A stretch of 34,427 nt of DNA from JBGSTR01 sp963707135. Lineage in GTDB: Bacteria; Pseudomonadota; Gammaproteobacteria; Chromatiales; Chromatiaceae. Shown here piece after piece: positions 1-6,862 of the stretch. The notes beneath the pieces were generated by a model. That model ran no database searches. It was given only the letters and a program-made list of their open reading frames with translations, and was not told the DNA's origin. How positions within the stretch are numbered: the stretch's first letter is position 1; the number at the start of each line of letters is the position of its first letter. Made by a program: the position numbers and the translations under genes. The stretch lies in assembly GCA_963707135.1 (NCBI GenBank), contig CAVPOY010000045.1, positions 1-34,427 on the forward strand. The letters run 5' to 3'.

Positions 1-498
1 GCCGTTCAGGGCCGGTGTGAAGCTGTGAATGCTGAGTAGCAGACTCGGACGGTTGGAACGATCGTCGAGCAGCCGGTCAATGGCATCGTGGTAAGGCCGG
101 AAAAGCTCACCGATACGGCTTTCTCTTTCCTCCGGCGACAGGCGGCGGTTGCCGGGCACCGGCACCCCGGCACTCTGCTCGGCAATGGATTGCGGGTTGT
201 TGAGCGGTCGATTGCAGTCGATGACCAGACGCGAATAACCGCTCAACACCAACGGTGCATCAAGATGCGCCGAAAGGCCGCTCGCCACCTGGGCTGCACC
301 CGGGTCCCAGCCGATATGATCGTCCAGCCGGGCCGTCTCGAGGCCGAGAGTACCGAGCCGTCGCGGGATCCGATTCGAAGCGTGATCGCAGACCAGCACG
401 GCGCTGCCGCGCCCGCCGGCGTTGATGGTCTGGACAGCGGGGGACTCATCGGGCGCCAGTAACGTCGATTTCGCTTCGTGAGTATCCCAAGCCATCAT
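1..498 (-). CDS. N-formylglutamate amidohydrolase-like protein (partial, runs off left edge)
   Basis: An open frame starts at an ATG at 498 (a second ATG follows at 495) and stays open for 166 codons to the window edge, so the C-terminus is missing. Translation gives AVLVCDHASNRIP near residue 33, DDHIGWDPGA near residue 58, a VIDCNRPLNNP segment near residue 91 and LLLSIHSFTP near the edge. These are hallmarks of the FGase family (zinc-dependent N-formylglutamate deformylase fold). Members of this subgroup outside histidine degradation operons are usually of unknown substrate. The start lies 40 bases after the stop of the transglutaminase-like gene on the same strand, so the two are probably one transcript. 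No strong Shine-Dalgarno sequence is seen. The family call is firm; the actual substrate is not known. Confidence 0.85.
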   Translation of the reverse strand, partial: MMAWDTHEAKSTLLAPDESPAVQTINAGGRGSAVLVCDHASNRIPRRLGTLGLETARLDDHIGWDPGAAQVASGLSAHLDAPLVLSGYSRLVIDCNRPLNNPQSIAEQSAGVPVPGNRRLSPEERESRIGELFRPYHDAIDRLLDDRSNRPSLLLSIHSFTPALNG

Positions 499-538
499 TG
501 GGGACCGGTCCCAGTTGGGTCGCATGCGGGTTTACACA

Positions 539-1360
539 TCAGCCGCCCAACTGTACGCCTACTTCATCCGTCCATACCCTGAAGCCCTTGAGCAGGTTCG
601 GACCGAACGCGTTGCTGATCGGCACGTCGGCCGCGTCCCGGCCTTGGGCGATCAACACCCTTCCGATCCGCGGAATGTTGTTGCGCGGGTCGAATGTATG
701 CCAGTGGCCATCGAGGTACGCCTCGAACCAGGCAGAGAAGTCCATTGGGTCCGGCGAGACAGGGATCCCGATGTCCCCCAAATAACCCGTGCAATAGCGC
801 GCGGGAATATTCATGCAGCGGCAAAAGGCGACCGCGAGGTGAGTGTAGTCTCTGCATACGCCGTTGCGCTCGTTGAACGCCTCTAGCGCGGTCTTGGTCG
901 ACCGGGCGTGCTGGTAGCCGAAGACGATATGCCCGTGTACGAAATCGCAGATCGCCTGGACTCGAGGCCATCCTGGCGGCGTATGTCCGAAGAGCTTCCA
1001 GGCGGTTTCCGAAAGCCGATCGGTTTCGCAGTAGCGGCTGCCGAGCAGATACAGGAGCGTCTCTCCCGGCAGGTCCTCGACGGCGTGTTGCGAAGCATTT
1101 GGATGGGTGGGGTCGGGAAGTCCGGTGTCGTTGATCAGTGCGTCGGAAGAGATTCGGATCACACCGGGCGGCGCGACGGTACGGCTGCACCAGTTGCCGA
1201 AGCCGTCGCGGTAGGCGGTAATCGGAACAGGTGGGCTGGTGATGATGTGGTCCGGAATGACGAGATCGGAGACGCGGCTGAAATGGACGTTCAACATCAG
1301 GATCATCGGTGTCGGTTGCGGACACTCGTAGACCAGCTCATATCCGATTCGCATCTGCAT
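539..1360 (-). CDS. Transglutaminase-like cysteine protease family protein
   Basis: A 273-residue protein beginning MQMRIGYELVYECPQP, with the N-terminal beta domain found in bacterial transglutaminase-like proteins and a catalytic core with Cys169 (NGVCRDYTHLA), His221 and Asp224 (HWHTFDPRNN). All three triad residues are present. Such proteins are predicted peptidases or amidases, often linked to ATP-grasp peptide-ligase clusters; the substrate here is unknown. A longer frame extends upstream to 1522, but those extra residues are out-of-frame translation of the RAYT remnant, so I chose the ATG at 1360. The ATG overlaps the TGA of that remnant (TGATG). The original promoter was probably displaced when the RAYT segment arrived. 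The following gene is FGase-like, 40 bases downstream. Confidence 0.88.
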   Translation of the reverse strand: MQMRIGYELVYECPQPTPMILMLNVHFSRVSDLVIPDHIITSPPVPITAYRDGFGNWCSRTVAPPGVIRISSDALINDTGLPDPTHPNASQHAVEDLPGETLLYLLGSRYCETDRLSETAWKLFGHTPPGWPRVQAICDFVHGHIVFGYQHARSTKTALEAFNERNGVCRDYTHLAVAFCRCMNIPARYCTGYLGDIGIPVSPDPMDFSAWFEAYLDGHWHTFDPRNNIPRIGRVLIAQGRDAADVPISNAFGPNLLKGFRVWTDEVGVQLGG

Positions 1361-1650
1361 CACATACACCTTTCGTGCGTCCGTCGTTTGAACCGCTGCA
1401 TGCATACTCCGTTGAGCTGGCGCATGCCCCTGGCGAGATTGGCATCCGGCGTCTCGACGAGCAGGTGGTAATGGTTCGTCATCAGGCAGTAGGCATGTAC
1501 CGTCCAGTTGAAACGCTCCCACACCTCGCCAAGGACATCGAGAAACTGCCGCCGGTCGCCGTTAGCGCGGTAGATGTCCTCGCGCCAGTCACCGCGCGCG
1601 ATGACGTGGTACAGCGCCCCCGCGAATTCGAGACGGAGCGGCCGCACCAT
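1360..1650 (-). pseudogene. REP-associated tyrosine transposase (RAYT, Y1/IS200-like) remnant
   Basis: Encodes 96 residues: MVRPLRLEFAGALYHVIARG at the start, then a HUH metal motif (NHYHLLVETP) around residues 59-68, then LARGMRQLNGVCMQRFKRR. In intact RAYTs the last motif carries the catalytic tyrosine (GVYxQxFNRRH); here it reads Cys (codon TGC rather than TAC). The family normally continues with a segment such as HLFQGRYKA followed by 50 or more residues, all absent: the frame stops at TGA directly over the start codon of the transglutaminase gene. It is therefore a 3'-truncated, catalytically dead copy. RAYTs are single-copy domesticated relatives of IS200/IS605 transposases that process REP palindromes; no clear REP hairpin was recognised beside it. 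Confidence 0.82.
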
Positions 1651-1778
1651 GCCTGGGAGTCTAGCTCCAGAGATGAAAAAGGAGAGACCTGATGATCATC
1701 TAGCCGACCCCGCCCGAGGGCTTATAGTTCAAGTGTCATCAAGAACTTGAGCCGGAGACCCGGCGGGAGGAGTCGACG

Positions 1779-2795
1779 ATGAAACTGTACGGCGGAATCG
1801 ACCTGCATTCCAACAACAGTGTCGTGGCCCTTTTGGACGAGGACGACCGGGTGGTGTATCGCCATCGGTTGGCGAACGACGCGCAGGCGGTGGTAAGGGC
1901 GTTGGCGCCATACCGCCAGGAGATCGAGGGCCTGGTGGTGGAGTCGACCTACAACTGGTACTGGCTGGTCGATGCGTTGATGGAAGCGGGCTATCGGCTG
2001 CACCTGGCCAACACGGCGGCGATCGTGCAGTACTCGGGGCTGAAGTACAGCGACGATGACTCTGACGCCGCCTGGCTGGCCAAGCTCCTGCGCCTGGGGT
2101 TGCTGCCGGAGGGCTACATCTATCCCAGGGAGGAGCGCGCGGTGCGCGATCTGCTGCGTCGGCGCAGCCGCCTGGTCCAGCAGCATACCGCCAACGTTCT
2201 GGCGGTGCAGAACCTGCTCTCACGCAACCGCGGGCACGCTCTGAGCGGCAATGAGATCAAGCGCTTGACGCCTGAGAAGGTCAATGCGTTGCTGCCCGAT
2301 GCAAACCTGGCGCTGGCGGTGCAGAGCACCCTGTTGGCCATGCGTGGTCAAGAGGCGGCAATCGATCTCTTGGAGCGCGAGGCCTGCGCCCAGGTGCGCT
2401 GCCAGCCCGCGTATCGGCATCTGCTCACCACCAGCGGGATTGGTCAGGTGCTCGGGTTGACCATCCTGCTGGAGACCGGTCCCATCGAGCGCTTTGCCCG
2501 CGTTGGCAACTATGCCTCCTACAGCCGCTGTGTCGGCAGCGAGCGGCTCTCCAACGGCAAGCGCAAGGGGCGCGGCAACACCAAGAGCGGCAACAAGTAT
2601 CTGGCCTGGGCCTACCTGGAGGCGGCCAACTTCGCGGTGCGCTACAACCCCAGGATCAAGCGCTACTACCAGCGCAAGCGGGCCAAGACCAATGGGGTGG
2701 TGGCCATCAAGACGGTGGCGCACAAGCTGGCACGGGCCTGTTACCACATGCTGCGCGAGGGCAGCGACTTCGACGTCGAGCGTGCCTTCGCCTGA
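1779..2795 (+). CDS. IS110-family transposase
   Basis: 338 residues beginning MKLYGGIDLHSNNSVVALLD, with the N-terminal RuvC-like DEDD domain: Asp in GIDLHS, Glu in VVESTYNWYW, and the Asp cluster in YSDDDSDAAWLAKLL. The C-terminal Transposase_20 (serine) domain holds HLLTTSGIGQVLGLTILLE and ASYSRCVGSERLSNGK, followed by GNKYLAWAYLEAA. Length and both domains match intact IS110/IS1111 transposases. A good ribosome-binding site (GGGAGGAG) lies 7-14 bases before the ATG. IS110 elements have no conventional long inverted repeats, and I cannot fix their ends here. Members of this family use a structured non-coding end RNA to choose their target. The short upstream gap and long structured downstream gap fit the IS1111 subgroup, but this is inference. 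Confidence 0.93.
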   Translation: MKLYGGIDLHSNNSVVALLDEDDRVVYRHRLANDAQAVVRALAPYRQEIEGLVVESTYNWYWLVDALMEAGYRLHLANTAAIVQYSGLKYSDDDSDAAWLAKLLRLGLLPEGYIYPREERAVRDLLRRRSRLVQQHTANVLAVQNLLSRNRGHALSGNEIKRLTPEKVNALLPDANLALAVQSTLLAMRGQEAAIDLLEREACAQVRCQPAYRHLLTTSGIGQVLGLTILLETGPIERFARVGNYASYSRCVGSERLSNGKRKGRGNTKSGNKYLAWAYLEAANFAVRYNPRIKRYYQRKRAKTNGVVAIKTVAHKLARACYHMLREGSDFDVERAFA

Positions 2796-3352
2796 ATCGG
2801 GCGATGCGTCGGCAAGCCAGGTAAAGGGGTTGGCGACAAGCCTCCAGATCTGATTGGCGACCGGCGCATCCCCCGCCAAACGTTGGGGAGCAACGCGTGT
2901 GACCGAGACGCCTCTGCCATCGAGCCAATGCAGGGTTGGACGACGCCGCTACGGCGCCGAGCCAGCGATCTGTGATTCCACGGCCCGGCGGGGATGGGGC
3001 AGGAGCGTCTGGACGATTGAGGGTCCGCGCTCCCGCCCCATCCCCGCCTCCGCGTTCCACTTGGACCTTGGTGGGGCACCGACGATTTTCTGGGGCTCAG
3101 CTGAGCCAGGGGCCGGGTGTCTACTCCCCAGCGGAGGAGCCCCATCGCCTAGATCCAGAAGGGTGACTGGTGCGGATCGGAGCGAATCTGCACCCGCGCA
3201 ATGAGAACCGCGGGCGCGTTGACGGTGACAACTCGGCACTTCCTGACCAACGCAAGCGCGCCAGGGCGTGACGAATTAGGTCGTGCCATTGACCGGGGTC
3301 AGCTAAATGGTGACACTGTCCTCCCTGTTCTCCTTTGTTTTTCTCCTTCGAT
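2796..3352. other. Non-coding, hairpin-rich stretch after the IS110 transposase
   Basis: No frame in this 557-base stretch resembles a protein. It contains strong inverted repeats: a 21-base stem at 2987-3048 and a perfect 14-base palindrome GGCTCAGCTGAGCC at 3094-3107. Part of it is probably the right end of the IS110 element, where IS1111-type members encode their structured RNA. The rest is presumably the truncated end of the integron cassette array. No convincing attC could be found between 3240 and 3352, directly after the last cassette gene. Confidence 0.5.
2987..3048. repeat. Large imperfect hairpin (21-base arms, one mismatch)
   Basis: Left arm 2987-3007 and right arm 3028-3048 are reverse complements with a single mismatch (position 3001 A against 3034 C). 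The 20-base loop contains a nested GGAC/GTCC stem at 3011-3014 and 3023-3026. There is no T-run on either side, so it is not an ordinary terminator. It could be part of an IS110 end RNA or the palindromic target into which such elements insert. Confidence 0.8.
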
Positions 3353-3619
3353 TCATAATTGAGCCGGGCCCCTCTTTTCGTTACTTCGCATTTCGCCTCT
3401 TTTCTTCAGAAAAGACCAGCCAGGTGCAATGATTGCGAAAGCAGTAATGCTTCCACCAAGCAGCAAGCATAGAACTCCAATGGGCAAGAACCAACTTTCG
3501 TGAAGAAAGCCGTTCTCATCAATATATTGATAAAACGTTTTCTCGATAGCGCCAAACAGTGTTCCAAGCGCAAGGAGAAATAAGCCAAGCCAAAACATTT
3601 TTGATTTAAGAACACTCAT
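3353..3619 (-). CDS. Small membrane protein, DUF3955-like (integron cassette gene)
   Basis: 88 residues, with two hydrophobic segments at about 8-25 (MFWLGLFLLALGTLFGAI) and 44-68 (LPIGVLCLLLGGSITAFAII). The connecting segment YIDENGFLHESWF resembles the YVDENGxLHExFFL signature I associate with DUF3955 proteins. Function is unknown. A ribosome-binding site AGGA sits seven bases before the ATG. The gene lies 110 bases after the core site at 3729-3735, on the same strand as the other cassettes, so it is probably the last visible cassette gene; its own attC was not identified. Confidence 0.65.
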   Translation of the reverse strand: MSVLKSKMFWLGLFLLALGTLFGAIEKTFYQYIDENGFLHESWFLPIGVLCLLLGGSITAFAIIAPGWSFLKKRGEMRSNEKRGPAQL

Positions 3620-3728
3620 GAGAACGTCCTATGCAGAATGCATTGGAATTCTGTAGATCGCGCAAAGATATACGGTAACTGGCGCGAGAGGCTAGGAAGG
3701 AAAGCATCCTGAGCTACATGCTGTTGAG

Positions 3729-3836
3729 GCCCAACGTCATGAATAGGCCGGCCCGAAAAGCGCGCTACAATTAGCACCAAAATTTGCGCCGAGCTCGGCG
3801 CGCGCTCTTTGGGTCGGCTTTATTCTATTGTTGGGT
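3729..3836 (-). other. attC site of the brnT cassette
   Basis: Outer elements are GCCCAAC (3729-3735) and GTTGGGT (3830-3836), fitting RYYYAAC and GTTRRRY. Inside them the arms pair imperfectly (GCCGGC near 3747 against GTCGGC near 3814), giving a 108-base foldback. It overlaps the stop codon of the antitoxin gene, which is the usual cassette economy. Confidence 0.75.
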
Positions 3837-4058
3837 GTTATCGTCGCCTTTGCGTAAGGCTCGCGCCAATGTACGTAACGCTTCATTGACAGACTGAGAA
3901 TCCGGAAATATTTCAGCAACGTCGGAATCTAGAAGAATTGTGGTTGCTGTGTGATTAAACGCTTTCGCGTATTTTCCCCGAACTCCATCTTTCATGCGGG
4001 CGAAATCATATTCTTCGCGCATTTCGTCATTGGTCTCAATGTCGTGCTTCGTTTTCAT
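3825..4058 (-). CDS. Antitoxin partner of BrnT (type II toxin-antitoxin)
   Basis: 77 residues starting MKTKHDIETNDEMREEYDF. The pattern MREEYDF...GVRGKYAKAF...ILLDSDVAEIFPDSQSVNEALRTLARAL is that of small antitoxins commonly encoded directly downstream of BrnT-like RNase toxins. The C-terminal VNEALR segment is typical of ribbon-helix-helix-like DNA-binding antitoxins. A longer frame begins at 4112, but that start lies deep inside brnT; the ATG at 4058 gives a 23-base overlap with brnT, normal for translational coupling. The pair probably autoregulates. Whether it belongs to the classic BrnA family or a neighbouring antitoxin family cannot be settled by eye. Confidence 0.82.
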   Translation of the reverse strand: MKTKHDIETNDEMREEYDFARMKDGVRGKYAKAFNHTATTILLDSDVAEIFPDSQSVNEALRTLARALRKGDDNTQQ

Positions 4059-4317
4059 AGAAAGACCGTTCTTTTTTCGTCGCCTTGCGAGCGCTAATGA
4101 TCCGAACGACATCGTTGCGGAACGTATGTGAGATCACCAATACATTTCCGGACGCGGACAATCCTATGATGAGGAATTGGTCCTCTTCAGCCGAGTGATC
4201 GGTATCCGGATAGGTTAAGGATAGTGCATCTTTGAACACGCTGAGAGCTTCCGAAAAGTAAACGTCGTGTTTTTGTAGATTTCTTCGGGCCTTATCCGTG
4301 TTCCACTCAAACTTCAT
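4036..4317 (-). CDS. brnT: BrnT-family ribonuclease toxin
   Basis: 93 residues: MKFEWNTDKARRNLQKHDVYFSEALSVF at the N-terminus, then EEDQFLIIGLSASGNVLVISHTF and VVRIISARKATKKERSFYE. This matches the BrnT family (RelE-like fold RNase) closely in length and motif order, including the terminal RIISAR-A-E-YE signature. It is upstream of and overlaps its antitoxin, the usual brnT-brnA order. AAGGA lies five bases before the ATG. The start is 38 bases after the attC core GTTGAGC (4362-4356, minus strand). As the group II intron now lies in that attC, read-through transcription from the integron promoter is probably reduced. Confidence 0.9.
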   Translation of the reverse strand: MKFEWNTDKARRNLQKHDVYFSEALSVFKDALSLTYPDTDHSAEEDQFLIIGLSASGNVLVISHTFRNDVVRIISARKATKKERSFYENEARH

Positions 4318-4355
4318 GTTTATCCTTCAGATGGATTGATGCATGATTCTTGGTC

Positions 4356-5096
4356 GCTCAACGCTCCGGTTCAGCGGCGGCGCGCCAGCGCCGTCCGCTG
4401 CAACCGCTTGTGTACGCCCGGCACGGGCGTGAACTTATGGGGTGAAAGTCCCCTGTAGGAGTGCCAGTGTCCACGAAGTGGACTGTAACTACTAGACGAC
4501 GGCAAGGGCAGCTCCGCGAGGGGCTGTCTGGAGGAAGCCCGAGCGCAAAGGTGCGAGCCGACGGACAGAAACCGCATAGAAGGCTCAGTCCCCGGGCGAG
4601 TCAGCACAAGGTGACGAAGCCCATCAGGTGCAGGGGATTAGGGTAAATGCGGCGGTTGTGCACTGAAGGTTCCTGTCCTTATCCGGGGAGATCTGTCCCA
4701 CTTGCGGTCCGTGCGTCTATGGGAGTCGAGCTGAGGGCCAGCCCGAAAGCGCTGGAATCACCACCGGACCCTACCGCGATCCGGACAGCGCGCCTTGCGG
4801 CAACGCTTGGCATGATGGGACAGAAGTCAGCAGACGGCATAGTAGCAAAATGCCCACCGTAATGGGTGGGACAGGGTGAAGTCCCGAACCTTCGGCAACG
4901 AGTGAGCCGTACGTGTTTCAACGGCCGTACTGCGCCCGAGCGGGTGAAACGGTCTTGGCGATTCGCCACGTAGCCAGCGTTGAAGCTCGCCATTCTACGG
5001 TGGTCCTTTCACATCCGGAGGACGCGCCCCGTGCGGACCCGCATGCGGGGTGCTGTGGGAGCCGGGGGAGCAAAACCCCTGGCGACCCGAGTAGGC
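4356..5096 (-). other. attC site of the hicAB cassette, split by a group II intron
   Basis: The site is in two parts: 4356-4411 and 5092-5096. Joined, they give a 61-base attC with GCTCAAC at one end and GTTAGGC at the other. The inner arms GGTTCAGCGGCGGCGC (4369 on) and GCGCCGTCCGCTGCAACC (4388 on) pair except for extrahelical G and A bases, the asymmetry used by IntI to read the folded strand. Joining restores CGCTTGTTAGGC, the standard attC end. On the minus strand this also restores the TAA stop of hicB. Confidence 0.88.
4412..5091 (+). mobile_element. Group IIC-attC intron lacking a reverse transcriptase gene
   Basis: About 680 bases inserted in an attC after TTGT, the preferred location of bacterial class C introns of the attC-targeting type. 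The 5' end GTACGCCCGGCACGGGCG and the GGGGTGAAAGTCCCC element at 4440-4454 match domain I of this class. The 3' end shows a domain V hairpin around 5023-5054 (arms CCCCG/CGGGG with inner TGCG/CGCA) and a domain VI hairpin at about 5055-5088 ending CGACCCGAG. No reverse transcriptase or maturase is encoded in any frame, so movement or splicing would need a maturase supplied in trans. Orientation is antisense to the cassette genes. Boundaries may be off by two bases because of the repeated GT. Confidence 0.85.
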
Positions 5097-5303
5097 ATAC
5101 ATAAGTTTGCCGCGTGCCTCTGGAATGGGACACCCGAGATCCAGCGCCGTTTCGATCCACTCTTGGATGATGACTTCTGCATTTTTGAGGGCGTCTTGGT
5201 AACTGGAGCCGTCAGCCATGCAGCCGGGCAGCTCCGGCACCTCCGCAAGGTAGGCGCTATCTTCCGGACTCCAGTAGATGACGATCTCGTATTTGTGTTG
5301 CAT
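4995..5303 (-). CDS. hicB: HicB-family antitoxin with intron-derived C-terminal extension
   Basis: The first 70 residues (MQHKYEIVIYWSPEDSAYLA, then EVPELPGCMADGSSYQDAL and IQEWIETA, ending GKLMYA) are a typical short HicB antitoxin domain. In the uninterrupted cassette the next codon would be TAA, made from the attC end. The intron insertion changes it to TAC, and the frame runs 32 further codons (positions 5093-4995) through antisense intron sequence. The extension is not conserved protein; it is Gly/Pro/Ser-rich. An in-frame TTG start at 5315 is possible, but ATG 5303 fits family starts. It follows the broken hicA by eight bases. Confidence 0.88.
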   Translation of the reverse strand: MQHKYEIVIYWSPEDSAYLAEVPELPGCMADGSSYQDALKNAEVIIQEWIETALDLGCPIPEARGKLMYAYSGRQGFCSPGSHSTPHAGPHGARPPDVKGPP

Positions 5304-5311
5304 GGTCTTTG

Positions 5312-5555
5312 TCAAAGTTTGTGTTTGAGGATAACTGCGCGAACCTGTTTCACTTGATATGCTTTTGCTTTCGCGCCGATAGGCTGGAGGTTCAGGATCT
5401 CTTCTATGCCTTATTTGGTGTAGATGAAGTGATCTCCGCGAACACGTTCGCGAAATCCGAGGCTAATGAGAATGGAGCAGATGTCTTTGAACGCAATATT
5501 TGTGTCCGATGTTCCTCAGGAGAACCTGTGCGAGAATCTTCTCTGTCTTGCCCAT
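5312..5555 (-). pseudogene. hicA: hicA toxin gene, inactivated
   Basis: ATG at 5555 starts MGKTEKILAQVL, which then breaks. Allowing for one extra base near 5518, the next frame reads GTSDTNIAFKDICSILISLG, FRERVRGDHFIYTK, a TAA stop at about 5415-5417, then GIEEILNLQPIGAKAKAYQV and KQVRAVILKHKL before TGA at 5314-5312. This is a HicA-type double-stranded-RNA-binding-fold mRNA interferase usually found before this kind of HicB. It carries the active-site His (GDH) but is broken by both a frameshift and a nonsense codon (a Tyr codon changed to TAA). The ATG is 20 bases after the attC core GTTAGGC (5582-5576, minus strand), a textbook cassette start. The toxin is dead; the antitoxin is retained. 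Confidence 0.85.
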
Positions 5556-5575
5556 GCGAAGTGGATAGGGTTTTT

Positions 5576-5672
5576 GCCTAACGTTCAGGCCAAGGCGGCG
5601 CGCGCCACCGATGAGTCCGCAAACCAGGTCAACGCCCGTGGCGCGCGCTCGCTCTTTTGCCGAAGGCTAGGC
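5576..5672 (-). other. attC site of the DUF4239 cassette
   Basis: On the plus strand it begins GCCTAAC (5576-5582; GTTAGGC on the cassette strand) and ends GCTAGGC (5666-5672), a slightly degenerate partner core. Inner arms GGCGGCGCGCGCC (5594 on) and GGCGCGCGCTCGC (5640 on) pair, giving a 97-base foldback. It begins 52 bases after the stop of the 268-residue membrane protein gene. Confidence 0.78.
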
Positions 5673-5724
5673 ATAGTTTCATCGGCTCTCACTGCAAAGG
5701 GTACTGATCCCTTTTCCCCCCAAG

Positions 5725-6531
5725 CTAATCAGGTGGATTCGCTGTAAGCGGTGCGCCGATCTGCTCCTTAAGGTCGATGAGCGGCTGCTGGTTCACCTTG
5801 AGGAATCCGTCCTGGGGTCGGTCGAGATCGACCACGAGGGTGATGACCGCACCAAGGACGAGGACCAGCACGAGAGCGGAAAGGGGACTGCGCCGTAGGG
5901 ACAGGCCCGCGTTGTAGCCCACCATACCCAGCGTCAGCATCGAACCGAAGAGGAGTAGAAGGAGGACTGTCGCGGGCACGCGTCCGTAGATGCCAACCGT
6001 GACGCGCGTCTCGTGCAAATCCATCGTTTCGTTCAGTGACTCGATAAAAAGGGCCAGAACGTCCGATTCGGGCATAGTGCGGGCCAATTCCTCGGTGATC
6101 GACCAGAGCTGCGCATGGAGCTCGACCGATCGGGCCATTCTCACCCGGAGGTCTGCCAGATCGTTGGTCTCGACGATGCGTAGGGGGACATACTCGCGGA
6201 GCAGATCCCGGATCTCGCTCGAGGCCGGCTCTGGCAGATAGCCGGCCCGGAGATACGTGGTGCCCACCGAGTTCGCCTCGGTCAGCACGAGCCCGCGGCG
6301 CGTGTCGAAGCGATCAGATGCCATCCCCATCGTAATCGCGAGGAGAAAACCCATTAGGGCGAGGAGCGCGCCCACGATCATAGCCGTGGGACCCTCCTTC
6401 TCGTCAGGCGTGTGGTTTTGCCACCAGTGCCCAAGGTGGTAACCGCCCTCGGACGTGATAAGCCCAACGATCGTGAACGTTACGAAGACACCGAGGATGG
6501 GCAGTGAATCTAATAACTGGTGATATGGCAT
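5725..6531 (-). CDS. DUF4239-type four-helix membrane protein (integron cassette gene)
   Basis: 268 residues with four predicted membrane segments at about 9-27, 49-70, 184-206 and 217-236, arranged as two pairs around a soluble helical stretch (about 71-180). The motif ASDRFDTRRGLVLTEANSVG right after the second helix and the pattern of a long helical insert are characteristic of DUF4239 (bestrophin-like) proteins of unknown, possibly channel-like, function. GAGGA precedes the ATG by four bases. The gene is flanked by attC sites (6632-6692 upstream, 5576-5672 downstream), so it forms a cassette of about 1.05 kb, long for an integron. Confidence 0.8.
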   Translation of the reverse strand: MPYHQLLDSLPILGVFVTFTIVGLITSEGGYHLGHWWQNHTPDEKEGPTAMIVGALLALMGFLLAITMGMASDRFDTRRGLVLTEANSVGTTYLRAGYLPEPASSEIRDLLREYVPLRIVETNDLADLRVRMARSVELHAQLWSITEELARTMPESDVLALFIESLNETMDLHETRVTVGIYGRVPATVLLLLLFGSMLTLGMVGYNAGLSLRRSPLSALVLVLVLGAVITLVVDLDRPQDGFLKVNQQPLIDLKEQIGAPLTANPPD

Positions 6532-6631
6532 TGTTCCTCACTTTTGGCTGTCGCCACGTTCAGGTGGTGTCACGAACAGCAGTTGGATTTCTCATCTGAA
6601 AAAGGACATATGATCCTTCTCGAATCGTGCC

Positions 6632-6692
6632 GCCCAACGACTTGGCTAAGCGGAGCGAGTTTACGAGCGTCCGCTTGAGTCTTTTGTTAGGC
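6632..6692 (-). other. attC site of the TIR-gene cassette
   Basis: A compact 61-base site with GCCCAAC (6632-6638) and GTTAGGC (6686-6692). The inner arms AAGCGGA (6648 on) and GTCCGCTT (6669 on) pair with one extrahelical G, as in classical short attC sites. Both outer boxes match consensus exactly. Confidence 0.88.
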
Positions 6693-6862
6693 CAGTTGAC
6701 GTTTGGGCGATCCTGATCAACGACAGTAGTGCTTCGTTTACCGCCTCCTAATGAAACGCCTTTTCTTTGTATCTATTGTTTTTACTTGGCGCCCAAATAG
6801 TTAAGCCTGGTATATGGCCTGCTTTCTCATATTTGATGTTTCAAAGAAGATCTGCACAATTG

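Noticed and set aside
3285..3325. Sequence TGACCGGGGTCAGCTAAATGG as an IS end
   Set aside because: It looks like the kind of phrase found at IS3/IS481 ends, but no matching inverted copy or transposase is nearby.
3238..3352. Possible attC after the DUF3955 gene (around GACCAACGC and GAATTAGGTC)
   Set aside because: Core boxes do not fit RYYYAAC/GTTRRRY and the inner arms do not pair well.
4640..4995. Short frames inside the group II intron as a possible truncated reverse transcriptase
   Set aside because: None shows reverse transcriptase, YADD-box or maturase motifs; the stretch is RNA domain sequence.
5309..5581. Plus-strand 90-codon frame ending at GCCTAA inside an attC
   Set aside because: The minus strand of the same stretch encodes the degraded hicA and its orientation agrees with the array; the plus frame lacks any family resemblance.
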